A stretch of DNA of 64,000 nucleotides from Shimia sp. Alg240-R146 (GTDB lineage Bacteria > Pseudomonadota > Alphaproteobacteria > Rhodobacterales > Rhodobacteraceae). A program made the translations under genes and the position numbers. Location of the stretch: assembly GCF_947331465.1 (NCBI RefSeq), contig NZ_CAMZOK010000001.1, positions 310,001 to 374,000 on the forward strand. The letters run 5' to 3'. Under the pieces are notes generated by a model that saw only the letters and a program-made list of their open reading frames with translations, was not told the origin of the DNA and made no database searches. Below, one piece after another: positions 26,162 through 35,023 of this stretch (the first letter of the stretch is position 1; each line of letters starts with the position of its first letter).

Positions 26162-26980
26162 TTATTTCGGCAGTTTGATTTCGGATGCGCCAAGCGCATC
26201 TGCAAGGCGGGTCGACGCGGACCCGGGGCGAAGCGGTTGCGGTTGGCTGTCATCGGGGGCCCAACCGGTCATGAAGATCATGTCAAACGTGGCCGGGATG
26301 CGGCCATTGTCCATGAAGGTCTGTACGTAGAGGTCTGCGGCGCGGATCAACACATCGCGGCGTGTCGGGCGGCGCAGACGTTGGTCCAGCGCATTGGTTT
26401 CACCCATCACGCGCAGATCTTTCATCAGGGCCCAGGGGCTTTCGTAAGTCACCTTGAGGGGCACCGAATCAGCCACCGGCAAGGCAAGCCCCGCGCGTTG
26501 TAGCAAAGCGCCCATATCGCGGATTTCACCCATCGGAACCACGCGAGGTGACAAGCCGCCGGTTATTTCGCTTTCCGCCTGCGCCAAGGAGGCGCGCAAT
26601 TCGTGCAGGGTTTGTCCGCCAAATGTCACTGCCAGAAACAATCCGTCCCCACAGAGCGCACGGCGGCTTTGGATAATTTGCCCGACAGGGTCATCGGCCC
26701 AATGCAGGCCAAGGGCGTGGATCACCAGATCATGCGCGCCTTCTTGCAAGTCGAGCACATCTGCGTCGGGAACGATGACCGCGTTGGGCACAGCTTTACG
26801 CCAGACATCGGGATAGCCGGTCACGATAGCAGGTCGCGTAAACCCTCTATTAACCAAGGTTAGGCGATCCTGAACTTCCTCAATCGCGGCATCGTGCAGA
26901 AACATGCCTTTGGCATGGTCCGCACGGGCACGGTTGCGCATCAAGGCCTTGCGATCGGTGAGTTTCGGCTGGGTCTGCAT
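26162..26980 (-). CDS. SAM-dependent methyltransferase (BioC/NDUFAF5-like)
   Basis: This 272-residue protein matches the alphaproteobacterial methyltransferase group related to BioC and mitochondrial NDUFAF5, whose N-terminus has the form LTDRxALxRNRARA (here LTDRKALMRNRARADH). The methyltransferase core includes DVLDLQEGAHDLVIHALGLH, where the SAM-binding fold would sit, although the first glycine motif is degenerate. The start at 26980 is chosen for that conserved N-terminus, even though the ATG at 26938 has a better Shine-Dalgarno. The start lies only 12 nt from the divergent comF start. Confidence 0.82.
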   Translation of the reverse strand: MQTQPKLTDRKALMRNRARADHAKGMFLHDAAIEEVQDRLTLVNRGFTRPAIVTGYPDVWRKAVPNAVIVPDADVLDLQEGAHDLVIHALGLHWADDPVGQIIQSRRALCGDGLFLAVTFGGQTLHELRASLAQAESEITGGLSPRVVPMGEIRDMGALLQRAGLALPVADSVPLKVTYESPWALMKDLRVMGETNALDQRLRRPTRRDVLIRAADLYVQTFMDNGRIPATFDMIFMTGWAPDDSQPQPLRPGSASTRLADALGASEIKLPK

Positions 26981-26992
26981 GAGGCGGACAAT

Positions 26993-27727
26993 ATGACGAA
27001 GGTTGGCAAGTTTCAAACAGCGTTGCAGTGGGTTTTTCCTCCCCGTTGCGTGGCCTGTGGCGGATTGGTGGAAAGCGACTTTGGTCTGTGCGGGTCCTGC
27101 TGGGCCCAGACGCCATTTTTGGGAGGCCCACAGTGTGATTTCTGCGGGGTGCCGGTGTTGGCTGAAATAGGGGACGACACGCTGATTTGCGACGATTGCC
27201 AATCTTTTGAGAGACCGTGGCATGCTGGCGGCGCGGCTCTGGCTTATGACGGCGTGGCGCGCAAACTGGTTTTGGCGCTGAAACATGGCGATCGTCAGGA
27301 CATTGCAAGGCCGGCGGCGCGTTGGATGGCTGCGGCAGCCAAACCGTTATTGTGTGGGGATACGCTTGTTGTGCCTGTGCCGTTGCATTGGAGTCGCCTT
27401 CTGAAGCGGCGTTACAATCAGGCTGCGTTGTTGGGGCAGCATATGGCGCAATATCTCGATATTCCGTTTTGTCCTGACGCTCTGGTGCGTCCCAAAGGTG
27501 GTGGCAGCACCGAAGGATTGAGCACGCAAGAGCGGTTTGAAAAGCTTTCGGGCGCGTTTGAGCCGCACCGCAAACGGGGCGCGCGGATGGCAGGGCGCCA
27601 CGTGATTTTGGTCGATGATGTGATGACCAGCGGCGCCACATTGACCAGCGCGGCGCAGGCCTGTTTGCGGGCCGATGCCAAAGAAGTGTGTGTGGTAACA
27701 CTGGCGCGCGTTGCAAAGGACGCCTAA
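26993..27727 (+). CDS. comF: ComF-family phosphoribosyltransferase-like protein
   Basis: This 244-residue protein has an N-terminal cysteine-rich zinc-type region (PPRCVACGGLVES, CGSCW, CDFCGVP, CDDC) and a C-terminal PRPP-binding loop (VILVDDVMTSGATL). ComF proteins are needed for DNA uptake in several bacteria, probably acting on incoming single-stranded DNA. The ATG at 26993 is favoured because GAGG is 8 nt upstream and the family starts with a short leader before PPRC. It is almost back-to-back with the divergent methyltransferase start. Confidence 0.92.
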   Translation: MTKVGKFQTALQWVFPPRCVACGGLVESDFGLCGSCWAQTPFLGGPQCDFCGVPVLAEIGDDTLICDDCQSFERPWHAGGAALAYDGVARKLVLALKHGDRQDIARPAARWMAAAAKPLLCGDTLVVPVPLHWSRLLKRRYNQAALLGQHMAQYLDIPFCPDALVRPKGGGSTEGLSTQERFEKLSGAFEPHRKRGARMAGRHVILVDDVMTSGATLTSAAQACLRADAKEVCVVTLARVAKDA

Positions 27728-27763
27728 ATGCCTGACAAATGTTGAAACACCAAGGATCGCGCC

Positions 27764-28021
27764 ATGTCTGCCGTTGAAATCTACACCAGCCCGCTTTGCG
27801 GGTTTTGCCACGCCGCCAAACGCCTGTTGAATCAGAAAGGTGTGGAATATTCCGAGGTGGACGTGCTTGCCAATCCGGATCGCAAACCAGAGATGATCCA
27901 GCGCGCCAACGGCGGTCGCACTGTGCCGCAGATTTTTGTTGGCGAAACCCATGTCGGTGGTTGTGACGACCTTTATGCGTTGGAGCGCGCGGGCAAACTC
28001 GACGCCCTTTTGAGCGCCTGA
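27764..28021 (+). CDS. grxC: Glutaredoxin 3
   Basis: This 85-residue thioredoxin-fold oxidoreductase has the active site CGFC (in SPLCGFCHAAK) and the glutathione-binding TVPQIFVG and GGCDD motifs. The usual glutaredoxin site is CPYC, so the CGFC variant is mildly unusual but common in this group. It reduces disulfides and glutathione mixed disulfides in the cytoplasm. It is 4 nt upstream of the nitrilase gene and likely co-transcribed with it and comF. Confidence 0.94.
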   Translation: MSAVEIYTSPLCGFCHAAKRLLNQKGVEYSEVDVLANPDRKPEMIQRANGGRTVPQIFVGETHVGGCDDLYALERAGKLDALLSA

Positions 28022-28025
28022 TCTG

Positions 28026-28856
28026 ATGCGGGTCGCGCTGCTTCAGATCACGTCGTCAGATCAACCGTCAGACAATCTGGCAATGGTCGAGGACATGATC
28101 CGCAGCGCTGCCGCCAACGGGGCGGGTTGTATGTTCACGCCCGAAGTGACGAACTGCGTCTCCATGAGTCGCCGTCACCAGTTGGAGGTGCTGCGGACTG
28201 AGGACGAGGACATGATGCTGGCACGGGTGCGCGCCATCTGTGCAGAGCTCGGTGTCTGGGTATCCCTTGGAAGTTTGGCGTTAAAAACCAATGATGCGGA
28301 CGGGCGGTTTGCCAACCGGTCTTTTATGATCGACGGCACAGGCAGAATTGTTGCGCGTTATGACAAGATCCACATGTTTGATGTGGAGGTCTCACCGGAA
28401 GAAACCTATCGCGAATCCGATGGATATCGTCCGGGCACGCGCGCCAGCACGGTCGAAAGCCCGTGTGGCCATTTGGGACTGAGCATATGCTACGATCTGA
28501 GATTTCCGCATCTCTATCGCGCGCTGGCCAAAGCGGGCGCGCAGGTTCTGACGATTCCGGCGGCGTTTTCGCCAGTCACGGGCGCGGCGCATTGGGACGT
28601 GTTGCTGCGCGCACGGGCAATCGAATCAGGGTGTTTCGTGATTGCTGCGGCGCAAACCGGTCAGCATCCGGCTTCTTCAGGAAAGTCGCGCCGCACTTTT
28701 GGGCATTCGATGGTGGTTGCGCCCTGGGGAGAGGTTTTGGCCGATGCCGGAACGGAACCGGGGATCACATATGTTGATCTTGACCTGTCGATGGTGGACA
28801 AAGCCCGCAGACAAGTGCCCGCGTTGGGCCATGATCGAGAATTCGACGGACCTTGA
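28026..28856 (+). CDS. Nitrilase-superfamily carbon-nitrogen hydrolase
   Basis: This 276-residue amidase has the Glu-Lys-Cys triad: Glu in FTPEVTNC, Lys in YDKIHMFDV, and Cys in LSICYDLRFP. It matches the NIT1/NIT2-like group, which includes deaminated glutathione amidase and omega-amidase. With grxC next to it, a role in repairing damaged glutathione is plausible but not proven. Its stop overlaps the MarR gene start as TGATG. Confidence 0.9.
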   Translation: MRVALLQITSSDQPSDNLAMVEDMIRSAAANGAGCMFTPEVTNCVSMSRRHQLEVLRTEDEDMMLARVRAICAELGVWVSLGSLALKTNDADGRFANRSFMIDGTGRIVARYDKIHMFDVEVSPEETYRESDGYRPGTRASTVESPCGHLGLSICYDLRFPHLYRALAKAGAQVLTIPAAFSPVTGAAHWDVLLRARAIESGCFVIAAAQTGQHPASSGKSRRTFGHSMVVAPWGEVLADAGTEPGITYVDLDLSMVDKARRQVPALGHDREFDGP

Positions 28857-29296
28857 TGAACGAGAAAAGCGGCCTGGCCATCACTTTGTTTGGTGAGATC
28901 CTCATGGTGGATCAACTCGCCCGAACACGCCTGACAAAGGCGCTGCCAAAAGGCATGGAACTGTCGCATTTTTCGGTGCTCAACCATCTGGATCGCACCA
29001 ACAGTGAACGCAGCCCGGCGCAGTTGGCCAAAACGTTTCATGTGACGCGCGGGGCGATGACCAATACGTTGCACAAACTTGAGCTTGCCGGACATGTACA
29101 TATCCGTCCCGATTGGGACGATGCGCGGCGCAAGATGGTGGCGATCAGCCCCGCAGGTCGACAGGCGCGGGACGCAGCGCTAGCCGGAATGGAGCCGCTG
29201 ATTCGTGATATTGTCGAAGACCTTGGCGATGCGCGTGTGCGCGCTGCGCTGCCGATCCTGCGGGAGCTGCGGTTGCGCCTTGAGGACGAAACCTAA
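28856..29296 (+). CDS. MarR-family transcriptional regulator
   Basis: This 146-residue winged-helix protein has the MarR pattern: a helical dimerisation N-terminus, then SHFSVLNHLDRT, then the recognition region RSPAQLAKTFHVTRGAMTNTL, then a wing with DDARRKMVAIS. The ligand and target are unknown. It is translationally coupled to the nitrilase-family gene through TGATG, which suggests joint regulation. It is convergent with ubiG with a 2-nt gap. Confidence 0.9.
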   Translation: MNEKSGLAITLFGEILMVDQLARTRLTKALPKGMELSHFSVLNHLDRTNSERSPAQLAKTFHVTRGAMTNTLHKLELAGHVHIRPDWDDARRKMVAISPAGRQARDAALAGMEPLIRDIVEDLGDARVRAALPILRELRLRLEDET

Positions 29297-29298
29297 CG

Positions 29299-30048
29299 CT
29301 ATTTCGCTGGTTTGGTGCTGGCAGTGACGTAGTTCACGCTGAGGTCGCGCGCAGAAATCGACCAGCTCCAGGCCACCGGGTTGAACACAAATCCCTTGCG
29401 GTCCACCGGTGTCAGGTCAGCTTTTTCCAACAGAGCAAACAGTTCGTCCGGTGTGATGAACTTGTGCCACTCGTGTGTGCCCTTAGGCAGCCAACGCATC
29501 ACGAATTCCGCGCCGACAATGGCCACCGCAAAGCTTTTGGGATTGCGGTTGATTGTTGAACACAAATGCAAGCCGCCCGGTTTGAGCAGTTGACGACACG
29601 CAGTCAGAAAGCTCAGTGGATCGGCCACATGTTCAACCACTTCCATGTTCAACACGATATCGAACTGTTCGCCTGCTGCGGCCATGTCTTCGGCAGCGGT
29701 GTGGCGATAGTCGATGGTCAGACCGGATTGTTCGGCGTGCAACTGTGCCACGGGGATGTTGCCGCCAGCCGCATCCGCGCCGACAACCTCGGCCCCGAGC
29801 CGTGCCATCGGTTCGGACAACAGACCGCCACCACAGCCAATGTCCAGCAGGCGCAGACCCGAAAAGGGCTTGTCGGCTGACAAGTCACGATTGAACTCTG
29901 CCGCGATCTGGGACGTAATGTAGTCCAGACGGCAAGGATTGAGCATGTGGAGAGGCTTGAACTTGCCTTTGGGATCCCACCATTCGGCTGCCATGGCTTC
30001 GAATTTGGCAACTTCAGCAGGGTCGACGGTGGTCTGAGAGGCTTGCAT
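29299..30048 (-). CDS. ubiG: Ubiquinone biosynthesis O-methyltransferase
   Basis: UbiG catalyses the two O-methylations in ubiquinone synthesis. The 249-residue product matches the family length. It has the UbiG N-terminal [22 protein letters not shown] (in part) and the SAM motif [20 protein letters not shown]. The ATG at 30048 is preceded by GGAGAG at ideal spacing, so longer starts at 30069 and 30159 were rejected. Confidence 0.95.
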   Translation of the reverse strand: MQASQTTVDPAEVAKFEAMAAEWWDPKGKFKPLHMLNPCRLDYITSQIAAEFNRDLSADKPFSGLRLLDIGCGGGLLSEPMARLGAEVVGADAAGGNIPVAQLHAEQSGLTIDYRHTAAEDMAAAGEQFDIVLNMEVVEHVADPLSFLTACRQLLKPGGLHLCSTINRNPKSFAVAIVGAEFVMRWLPKGTHEWHKFITPDELFALLEKADLTPVDRKGFVFNPVAWSWSISARDLSVNYVTASTKPAK

Positions 30049-30098
30049 TTCATTCTCTCCGTGGGTCATGTGGGCTGTCTCTAAAGTTAAGGAACGAC

Positions 30099-31073
30099 AT
30101 GGACAAAAACTCGGGCCAAAAGCGCGCAGTGCAGTACCTTTACCCTCCGGTCGAGCCATTTGACCAGAGGATGCTGGACGTGGGCGATGGGCATCAGGTT
30201 TATGTTGAGCAATCCGGCAATCCAGACGGGTTGCCAGTGGTTGTGGTGCATGGCGGTCCGGGCGGCGGGTGCAGTCCGGCGATGCGGCGGTATTTTGATC
30301 CCAATGTGTATCGTGTCATCCTGTTTGATCAGCGGGGCTGTGGTCGATCGCGACCTCATGCGAGCATCGAGGCCAACACCACGTGGCATCTGGTTGCGGA
30401 TATGGAACTTATTCGTACTACGCTGGGTATCACCGATTGGATCGTCTTTGGCGGCAGTTGGGGCGCGACGTTGTCGCTGCTTTATGCGCAGACACACCCC
30501 GAAAGGACGGTATGTTTGGTCTTGCGGGGCGTGTTCCTGATGATGCAGCGCGAGCTGGAGTGGTTTTATGGCGGCGGCGCTGGGCATTTCTGGCCGGAAC
30601 CGTGGGACCGGTTCACCTCCATTGTGCCCGAAGAGGAACGTGGGGATTTCATTGAGGCGTATTACCATCGCCTGTTCTGTGGTGACCGCGCGACCGAGGT
30701 GAAATACGCGCGCGCCTGGGCGTCTTGGGAGAATGCGCTGGCGTCGGTTTATTCCACCGGTGCCGGGGGCGAGGCGCCTGCGGAGTACGCACGTGCGTTC
30801 TCGCGGTTGGAGAATCACTATTTCCGCAACAAGGGATTTCTTGAGTTTGACGGGCAAATTCTGGGGCATATGGACCGCATTCGCGACATTCCCGGATTCA
30901 TTGTACAGGGGCGCTACGACATGATTTGCCCGCCGAAATCGGCGCACGATCTAGCGCAAAGCTGGGGCGAGATGGCGGATCTGCGGATGGTGCGCAACGC
31001 GGGGCATGCCCTTTCCGAGCCGGGAATCAGCGCCGAGTTGGTGCGGATCATGGATCAGTTGGCCTGTGCCTGA
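30099..31073 (+). CDS. pip: Prolyl aminopeptidase
   Basis: This 324-residue alpha/beta hydrolase removes N-terminal proline from peptides in the cytoplasm. It has the oxyanion motif HGGPGGGC, the [12 protein letters not shown] block that identifies the proline iminopeptidase family, the nucleophile Ser in [10 protein letters not shown], and later the Asp and His of the triad (near YDMICP and NAGHALSEP). AAGGA precedes the ATG. It is divergent from ubiG with a 50-nt gap. The next gene encodes a peptide-binding protein, so peptide use is a shared theme. Confidence 0.94.
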   Translation: MDKNSGQKRAVQYLYPPVEPFDQRMLDVGDGHQVYVEQSGNPDGLPVVVVHGGPGGGCSPAMRRYFDPNVYRVILFDQRGCGRSRPHASIEANTTWHLVADMELIRTTLGITDWIVFGGSWGATLSLLYAQTHPERTVCLVLRGVFLMMQRELEWFYGGGAGHFWPEPWDRFTSIVPEEERGDFIEAYYHRLFCGDRATEVKYARAWASWENALASVYSTGAGGEAPAEYARAFSRLENHYFRNKGFLEFDGQILGHMDRIRDIPGFIVQGRYDMICPPKSAHDLAQSWGEMADLRMVRNAGHALSEPGISAELVRIMDQLACA

Positions 31074-31150
31074 ATTGGGCGTGCTATGATGGGGCTGGAC
31101 ATCTGGACGTTCACATCGTCTGATCGCTGTCCGGAGTTGGAGAAATAACC

Positions 31151-32638
31151 ATGTCACGGATCAGTAGGCGGAGCCTTTTGACCAGCGGTGCCGCAGCGGG
31201 TGTGCTTGCGGCCAGCGGTCTTGCGCTTGCGGCTGTTCCGAAAACCGGTGGGACGTTGCGGGCGGTTTTGCCCGGTGCCTCAATCGGCGACACGTGGGAT
31301 GCCCGCACACACTCCGAGCTTTTCATGATGGCGGCTGCGCATGGCGCGGTGTTTGATTGTCTGACCGAGATCGGTCCTGACGGCGCTTTGCGTGGAGAAC
31401 TGGCGCAAAGCTGGGACGCGAGCCCTGATGCGCGGGTTTGGACGTTTGACCTGCGCCGCGATGTGACCTTTCACAATGGCAAAGCGTTTGGCGCAGATGA
31501 TGTGCTTGAGACCTTTGCCTTGCACGGGGCAGACAGCGGATCACCGGCCGCGCCTTTGCTGGCGGGTGTCCAAGACATTCGCAAGCTCACCGACCATCAG
31601 GTGCAGTTTGAACTGACCGCGCCGAATGCGGATTTTCCTTACCTTCTGTCGGACTATCATTTGGTGATTTATCCGGCGGGATATGTCGAACTGGCGATGA
31701 TCGGCGGGATTGGCACGGGGCTGTATCGGGTTGCGAGCTTTGAACCTGGTGTGGTTTTTCGCGCAACACGCGTTGATGGTCACTACAAGGATGGCAAAGC
31801 GGGCTTTTTTGACAGTTTGGAGTTTCACGCGGCTTCGTCGGGTGAAGGCCTTGGGTTGCTGCAAGACGGCGCGACGGATGCCGTGGGCCAAATCAGTGCA
31901 TCAGATGCTGCGCAATTGGCTGATTGGAACGGAGTTCGGCTTCAGAAAGCCACAGGCAATGCGCACGTTGCTCTGTCTGTGCTCATACACGGTGATGACG
32001 GTTTAAACCTGCGTAGGGCGTTGCAACATGGCGTTGATCGTCGCGCGCTTTTGGATAACGTGTTGCTGGGTCACGGGGACATCGGGCGGGACACGCCGGT
32101 GGGACCGGCCAATCAGTATTTCGCGACCAAACTGGACGCACCTGCGTTTGATCCCGATCTGGCGCGGCACTATTTAAAGGCATCTGGTGTCGATCGGTTG
32201 GATTTGGCGTTGAGCCAACATCTTCCGGCCCCGGCTTCGGAGCTTGGCGCTGCGATTTCGACCCAAATTGGTGCTCTTGGCTTGCCTGTACAACTGGGCA
32301 AAGCGTCTGCCGGTCTGCACGCCAGCGCCGGGCGGGCTACTGAGGATTGGGCGCTGTCGACCTATCTGACGGCAGGTGCGCCTTGGAATACGTCAAACTG
32401 GACGCATCCGGTGTTTGAAGACCTGTTGCTGTCGGCGCGGGCAGAGTTGGATTCCACGCAACGCCGGGCGCGGTACGAAGACATTCAACGCCTGCTACAA
32501 ACCGAAGGCGCATTGACGGTGCCAGTGTTTGCCGACCATCTGCAGGCGGTGAGCGATCGCGTTGCCACGCCGTCGGCAATTGGCCGTCATTGGGCGATGG
32601 ACAACGCACGATTTGCCGAGCGGTGGTGGCGCGCCTGA
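31151..32638 (+). CDS. Peptide ABC transporter substrate-binding protein
   Basis: This 495-residue periplasmic binding protein is of the SBP_bac_5 (dipeptide/oligopeptide) family. It starts with a twin-arginine-type signal (SRRSLLTSGAAAGVLAASG in part) and a mature part with LAQSWDASPDARVWTFDLRR and VTFHNGKAFGADDV, typical of OppA/DppA. No permease or ATPase genes lie nearby, so it is an orphan or serves a transporter elsewhere. GGAG precedes the ATG. Confidence 0.9.
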   Translation: MSRISRRSLLTSGAAAGVLAASGLALAAVPKTGGTLRAVLPGASIGDTWDARTHSELFMMAAAHGAVFDCLTEIGPDGALRGELAQSWDASPDARVWTFDLRRDVTFHNGKAFGADDVLETFALHGADSGSPAAPLLAGVQDIRKLTDHQVQFELTAPNADFPYLLSDYHLVIYPAGYVELAMIGGIGTGLYRVASFEPGVVFRATRVDGHYKDGKAGFFDSLEFHAASSGEGLGLLQDGATDAVGQISASDAAQLADWNGVRLQKATGNAHVALSVLIHGDDGLNLRRALQHGVDRRALLDNVLLGHGDIGRDTPVGPANQYFATKLDAPAFDPDLARHYLKASGVDRLDLALSQHLPAPASELGAAISTQIGALGLPVQLGKASAGLHASAGRATEDWALSTYLTAGAPWNTSNWTHPVFEDLLLSARAELDSTQRRARYEDIQRLLQTEGALTVPVFADHLQAVSDRVATPSAIGRHWAMDNARFAERWWRA

Positions 32639-32658
32639 GCCGGCGCAACGATTGGCCC

Positions 32659-32687
32659 TTGCAGACTCAGGTCATCGGACGTATATC
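32659..32687 (+). promoter_or_regulatory. Candidate promoter for rimP-nusA operon
   Basis: TTGCAG (32659-32664) and TATATC (32682-32687) are separated by exactly 17 nt. The predicted start near 32694 gives a leader of about 88 nt that contains the terminator at 32742-32764. Confidence 0.5.
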
Positions 32688-32741
32688 GCTCTCAACAGCG
32701 GCGCGGTCGGGGTAACCTGAACGCTCCACCGGGAAATATCG

Positions 32742-32764
32742 ACGGGCCGCGCGCCCGTTTTTTT
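32742..32764 (+). terminator. Terminator or attenuator just before rimP
   Basis: ACGGGC (32742-32747) pairs with GCCCGT (32753-32758), loop CGCGC, followed by T7. It ends 17 nt before the rimP ATG. It could end the upstream binding-protein gene, but its place downstream of the likely rimP promoter suggests attenuation. Confidence 0.75.
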
Positions 32765-32781
32765 GTGCTTGGAATACATCA

Positions 32782-33372
32782 ATGAGTGACCTGATTGCCA
32801 AAGCGGCAATTGACCGCAAACTTGCCGAGATCGTCGGCCCCATCGTCGAAGACATGGGGTTTGAACTTGTGCGTTTGCGTCTGATGGGCGGCAAGACCCA
32901 CACGCTGCAGATCATGGCCGAGCGCCCTGAGGGTGGCATCGAAGTGGATGAATGCGCCCAGATTTCCAACGCGGTCAGCGCCGTGCTGGACGTCGAAGAC
33001 CCGCTTGTCGACAGCTATACGCTGGAAGTTGGCAGCCCGGGCATCGACCGCCCCCTGACGCGGCTCAAAGATTTTGACACCTATGAGGGCTATGAGGCCA
33101 AACTGGAAACCAGCGAGCTGATTGATGGCCGCAAACGGTTCCGTGGCATCCTGGCCGGTGTTGAAGGTGACGAAGTCCTGATCAACATCGAAGATCAGGG
33201 CGAAGCCGTGACCGTTGGGTTGACGTTTGATTGGCTGGCTGAAGCCAAGCTGATGCTGACGGATGACCTGATCAAAGAAATGCTGAAGGCCCGCAAAGAT
33301 GCGGGTGTTTTGAACGAAGATCAATTTGACGACATCGAGACCGACGCGTCCAACGACACGTCTGAGGAGTAA
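32782..33372 (+). CDS. rimP: Ribosome maturation factor RimP
   Basis: RimP assists 30S subunit assembly. The 196-residue protein has the N-terminal [18 protein letters not shown] fold, the conserved SPGIDRPL and the C-terminal SH3-like domain. It is the first gene of the rimP-nusA-ylxR-infB operon, 5 nt before nusA. The C-terminal acidic tail is longer than in E. coli. Confidence 0.95.
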   Translation: MSDLIAKAAIDRKLAEIVGPIVEDMGFELVRLRLMGGKTHTLQIMAERPEGGIEVDECAQISNAVSAVLDVEDPLVDSYTLEVGSPGIDRPLTRLKDFDTYEGYEAKLETSELIDGRKRFRGILAGVEGDEVLINIEDQGEAVTVGLTFDWLAEAKLMLTDDLIKEMLKARKDAGVLNEDQFDDIETDASNDTSEE

Positions 33373-33377
33373 TACCA

Positions 33378-35000
33378 ATGGCAATCACCTCTGCAAACCA
33401 GCTTGAGCTTCTGCAAACCGCCGAAGCTGTGGCCCGTGAAAAGATGATCGACCCCAATCTTGTGGTCGAAGCGATGGAAGAGTCGCTCGCGCGTGCCGCC
33501 AAGAGCCGCTACGGCGCCGAGATGGACATCCGCGTGGCGATTGACCGTAAGACCGGCAAGGCGACGTTCACCCGTGTGCGCACCGTGGTCGAGGACGAAG
33601 AGCTTGAGAACTATCAGGCTGAGTTCACCGTCGATCAGGCCAAGCAGTACATGGAAAACCCCGAAGTCGGTCAGCAGTTCATCGAAGAAGTACCGCCGGT
33701 TGAAATGGGCCGTATCGCCGCACAATCCGCCAAGCAGGTGATCCTGCAGAAGGTGCGTGAAGCTGAGCGTGATCGTCAGTTCGAAGAGTTCCAGGACCGC
33801 GTTGGCACCATCATCAACGGTTTGGTCAAGCGCGAAGAATACGGCAACGTCATCGTTGACGTGGGTCGTGGCGAAGCCATTCTGCGCCGCAACGAAAAAA
33901 TCGGCCGCGAAAGCTATCGCCCGAATGATCGCATCCGCTGCTTCATCAAAGATGTGCGCCGCGAGACCCGTGGCCCGCAGATTTTCCTGAGCCGCACCGC
34001 GCCTGAATTCATGGCCGAGCTGTTTAAAATGGAAGTGCCTGAAATCTATGACGGCATCATCGACATCAAAGCGGTTGCCCGTGACCCCGGGTCGCGCGCC
34101 AAAATCGCTGTGATCAGCCACGATGGTTCGATTGATCCGGTTGGTGCTTGTGTCGGTATGCGCGGGTCGCGTGTTCAGGCGGTTGTGAACGAGCTTCAGG
34201 GTGAAAAGATCGACATCATCCCTTGGAACGAAGATCAGCCAACGTTCCTTGTGAACGCGCTGCAGCCTGCGGAAGTGTCCAAGGTTGTTCTGGACGAAGA
34301 AGCTGGCAAGATCGAAGTGGTTGTTCCTGACGAGCAGCTGTCGCTTGCCATCGGTCGCCGTGGTCAGAACGTGCGTTTGGCCAGCCAGCTGACTGCGCTG
34401 GACATCGACATCATGACTGAAGCGGAAGAATCCGAGCGTCGCCAGAAAGAATTCGAAGAGCGCACCGCGCTGTTCATGGAAACGCTGGATCTGGACGAGT
34501 TCTTTGCCCAGCTGCTGGTATCCGAGGGCTTTACCAACCTTGAAGAGGTTGCTTACGTCGAAGTGGACGAACTGCTGGTGATCGACGGTGTTGACGAAGA
34601 CACCGCGAACGAGCTGCAGGCACGCGCCCGTGACTATATCGAAGCCAAGAACAAAGCGGCGCTGGATGCTGCACGTGAATTGGGTGTCGAGGACAGCCTG
34701 ATTGCATTTGAAGGTCTGACGCCCCAAATGATCGAGGCACTGGCCAAAGACAGCGTACTGACGCTGGAAGACTTTGCCACCTGCGCCGACTGGGAACTGG
34801 CTGGCGGCTGGACCAATGTGGACGGCGAGCGCGTCAAGGACGACGGCGTTCTGGAGCCCTTTGGTATGACGCTGGAAACTGCGCAAGACATGGTGATGAC
34901 CGCGCGAATCGTTCTGGGTTGGGTCGATCCGGCCGAGCTGGAAGCTGCTGCCGAAGACGGCGATGGCGAGACAGCTTCTGACGAGGAGGCCGAGGCCTGA
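33378..35000 (+). CDS. nusA: Transcription elongation and antitermination factor NusA
   Basis: NusA binds RNA polymerase and affects pausing, termination and antitermination. The 540-residue protein has the N-terminal polymerase-binding domain, an S1 domain near 130-200, the KH domains (VGACVGMRGSRVQAVV and LAIGRRGQNVRLAS) and two C-terminal acidic repeat regions. GAGGAG precedes the ATG. The stop codon lies in a 10-bp inverted repeat that reaches the ribosome binding site of the next gene. NusA could regulate the operon through the leader terminator. Confidence 0.97.
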   Translation: MAITSANQLELLQTAEAVAREKMIDPNLVVEAMEESLARAAKSRYGAEMDIRVAIDRKTGKATFTRVRTVVEDEELENYQAEFTVDQAKQYMENPEVGQQFIEEVPPVEMGRIAAQSAKQVILQKVREAERDRQFEEFQDRVGTIINGLVKREEYGNVIVDVGRGEAILRRNEKIGRESYRPNDRIRCFIKDVRRETRGPQIFLSRTAPEFMAELFKMEVPEIYDGIIDIKAVARDPGSRAKIAVISHDGSIDPVGACVGMRGSRVQAVVNELQGEKIDIIPWNEDQPTFLVNALQPAEVSKVVLDEEAGKIEVVVPDEQLSLAIGRRGQNVRLASQLTALDIDIMTEAEESERRQKEFEERTALFMETLDLDEFFAQLLVSEGFTNLEEVAYVEVDELLVIDGVDEDTANELQARARDYIEAKNKAALDAARELGVEDSLIAFEGLTPQMIEALAKDSVLTLEDFATCADWELAGGWTNVDGERVKDDGVLEPFGMTLETAQDMVMTARIVLGWVDPAELEAAAEDGDGETASDEEAEA

Positions 35001-35016
35001 TCTCAGGCCTCGGAGG
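34990..35016 (+). promoter_or_regulatory. Stem-loop at the nusA/ylxR junction
   Basis: CCGAGGCCTG (34990-34999) pairs with CAGGCCTCGG (35004-35013) through a 4-nt ATCT loop. The stem includes the nusA stop (TGA 34998-35000) and the first two bases of the GGAGG (35012-35016) used by ylxR. Ribosomes finishing nusA would open it. Confidence 0.6.
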
Positions 35017-35023
35017 TCATGAC

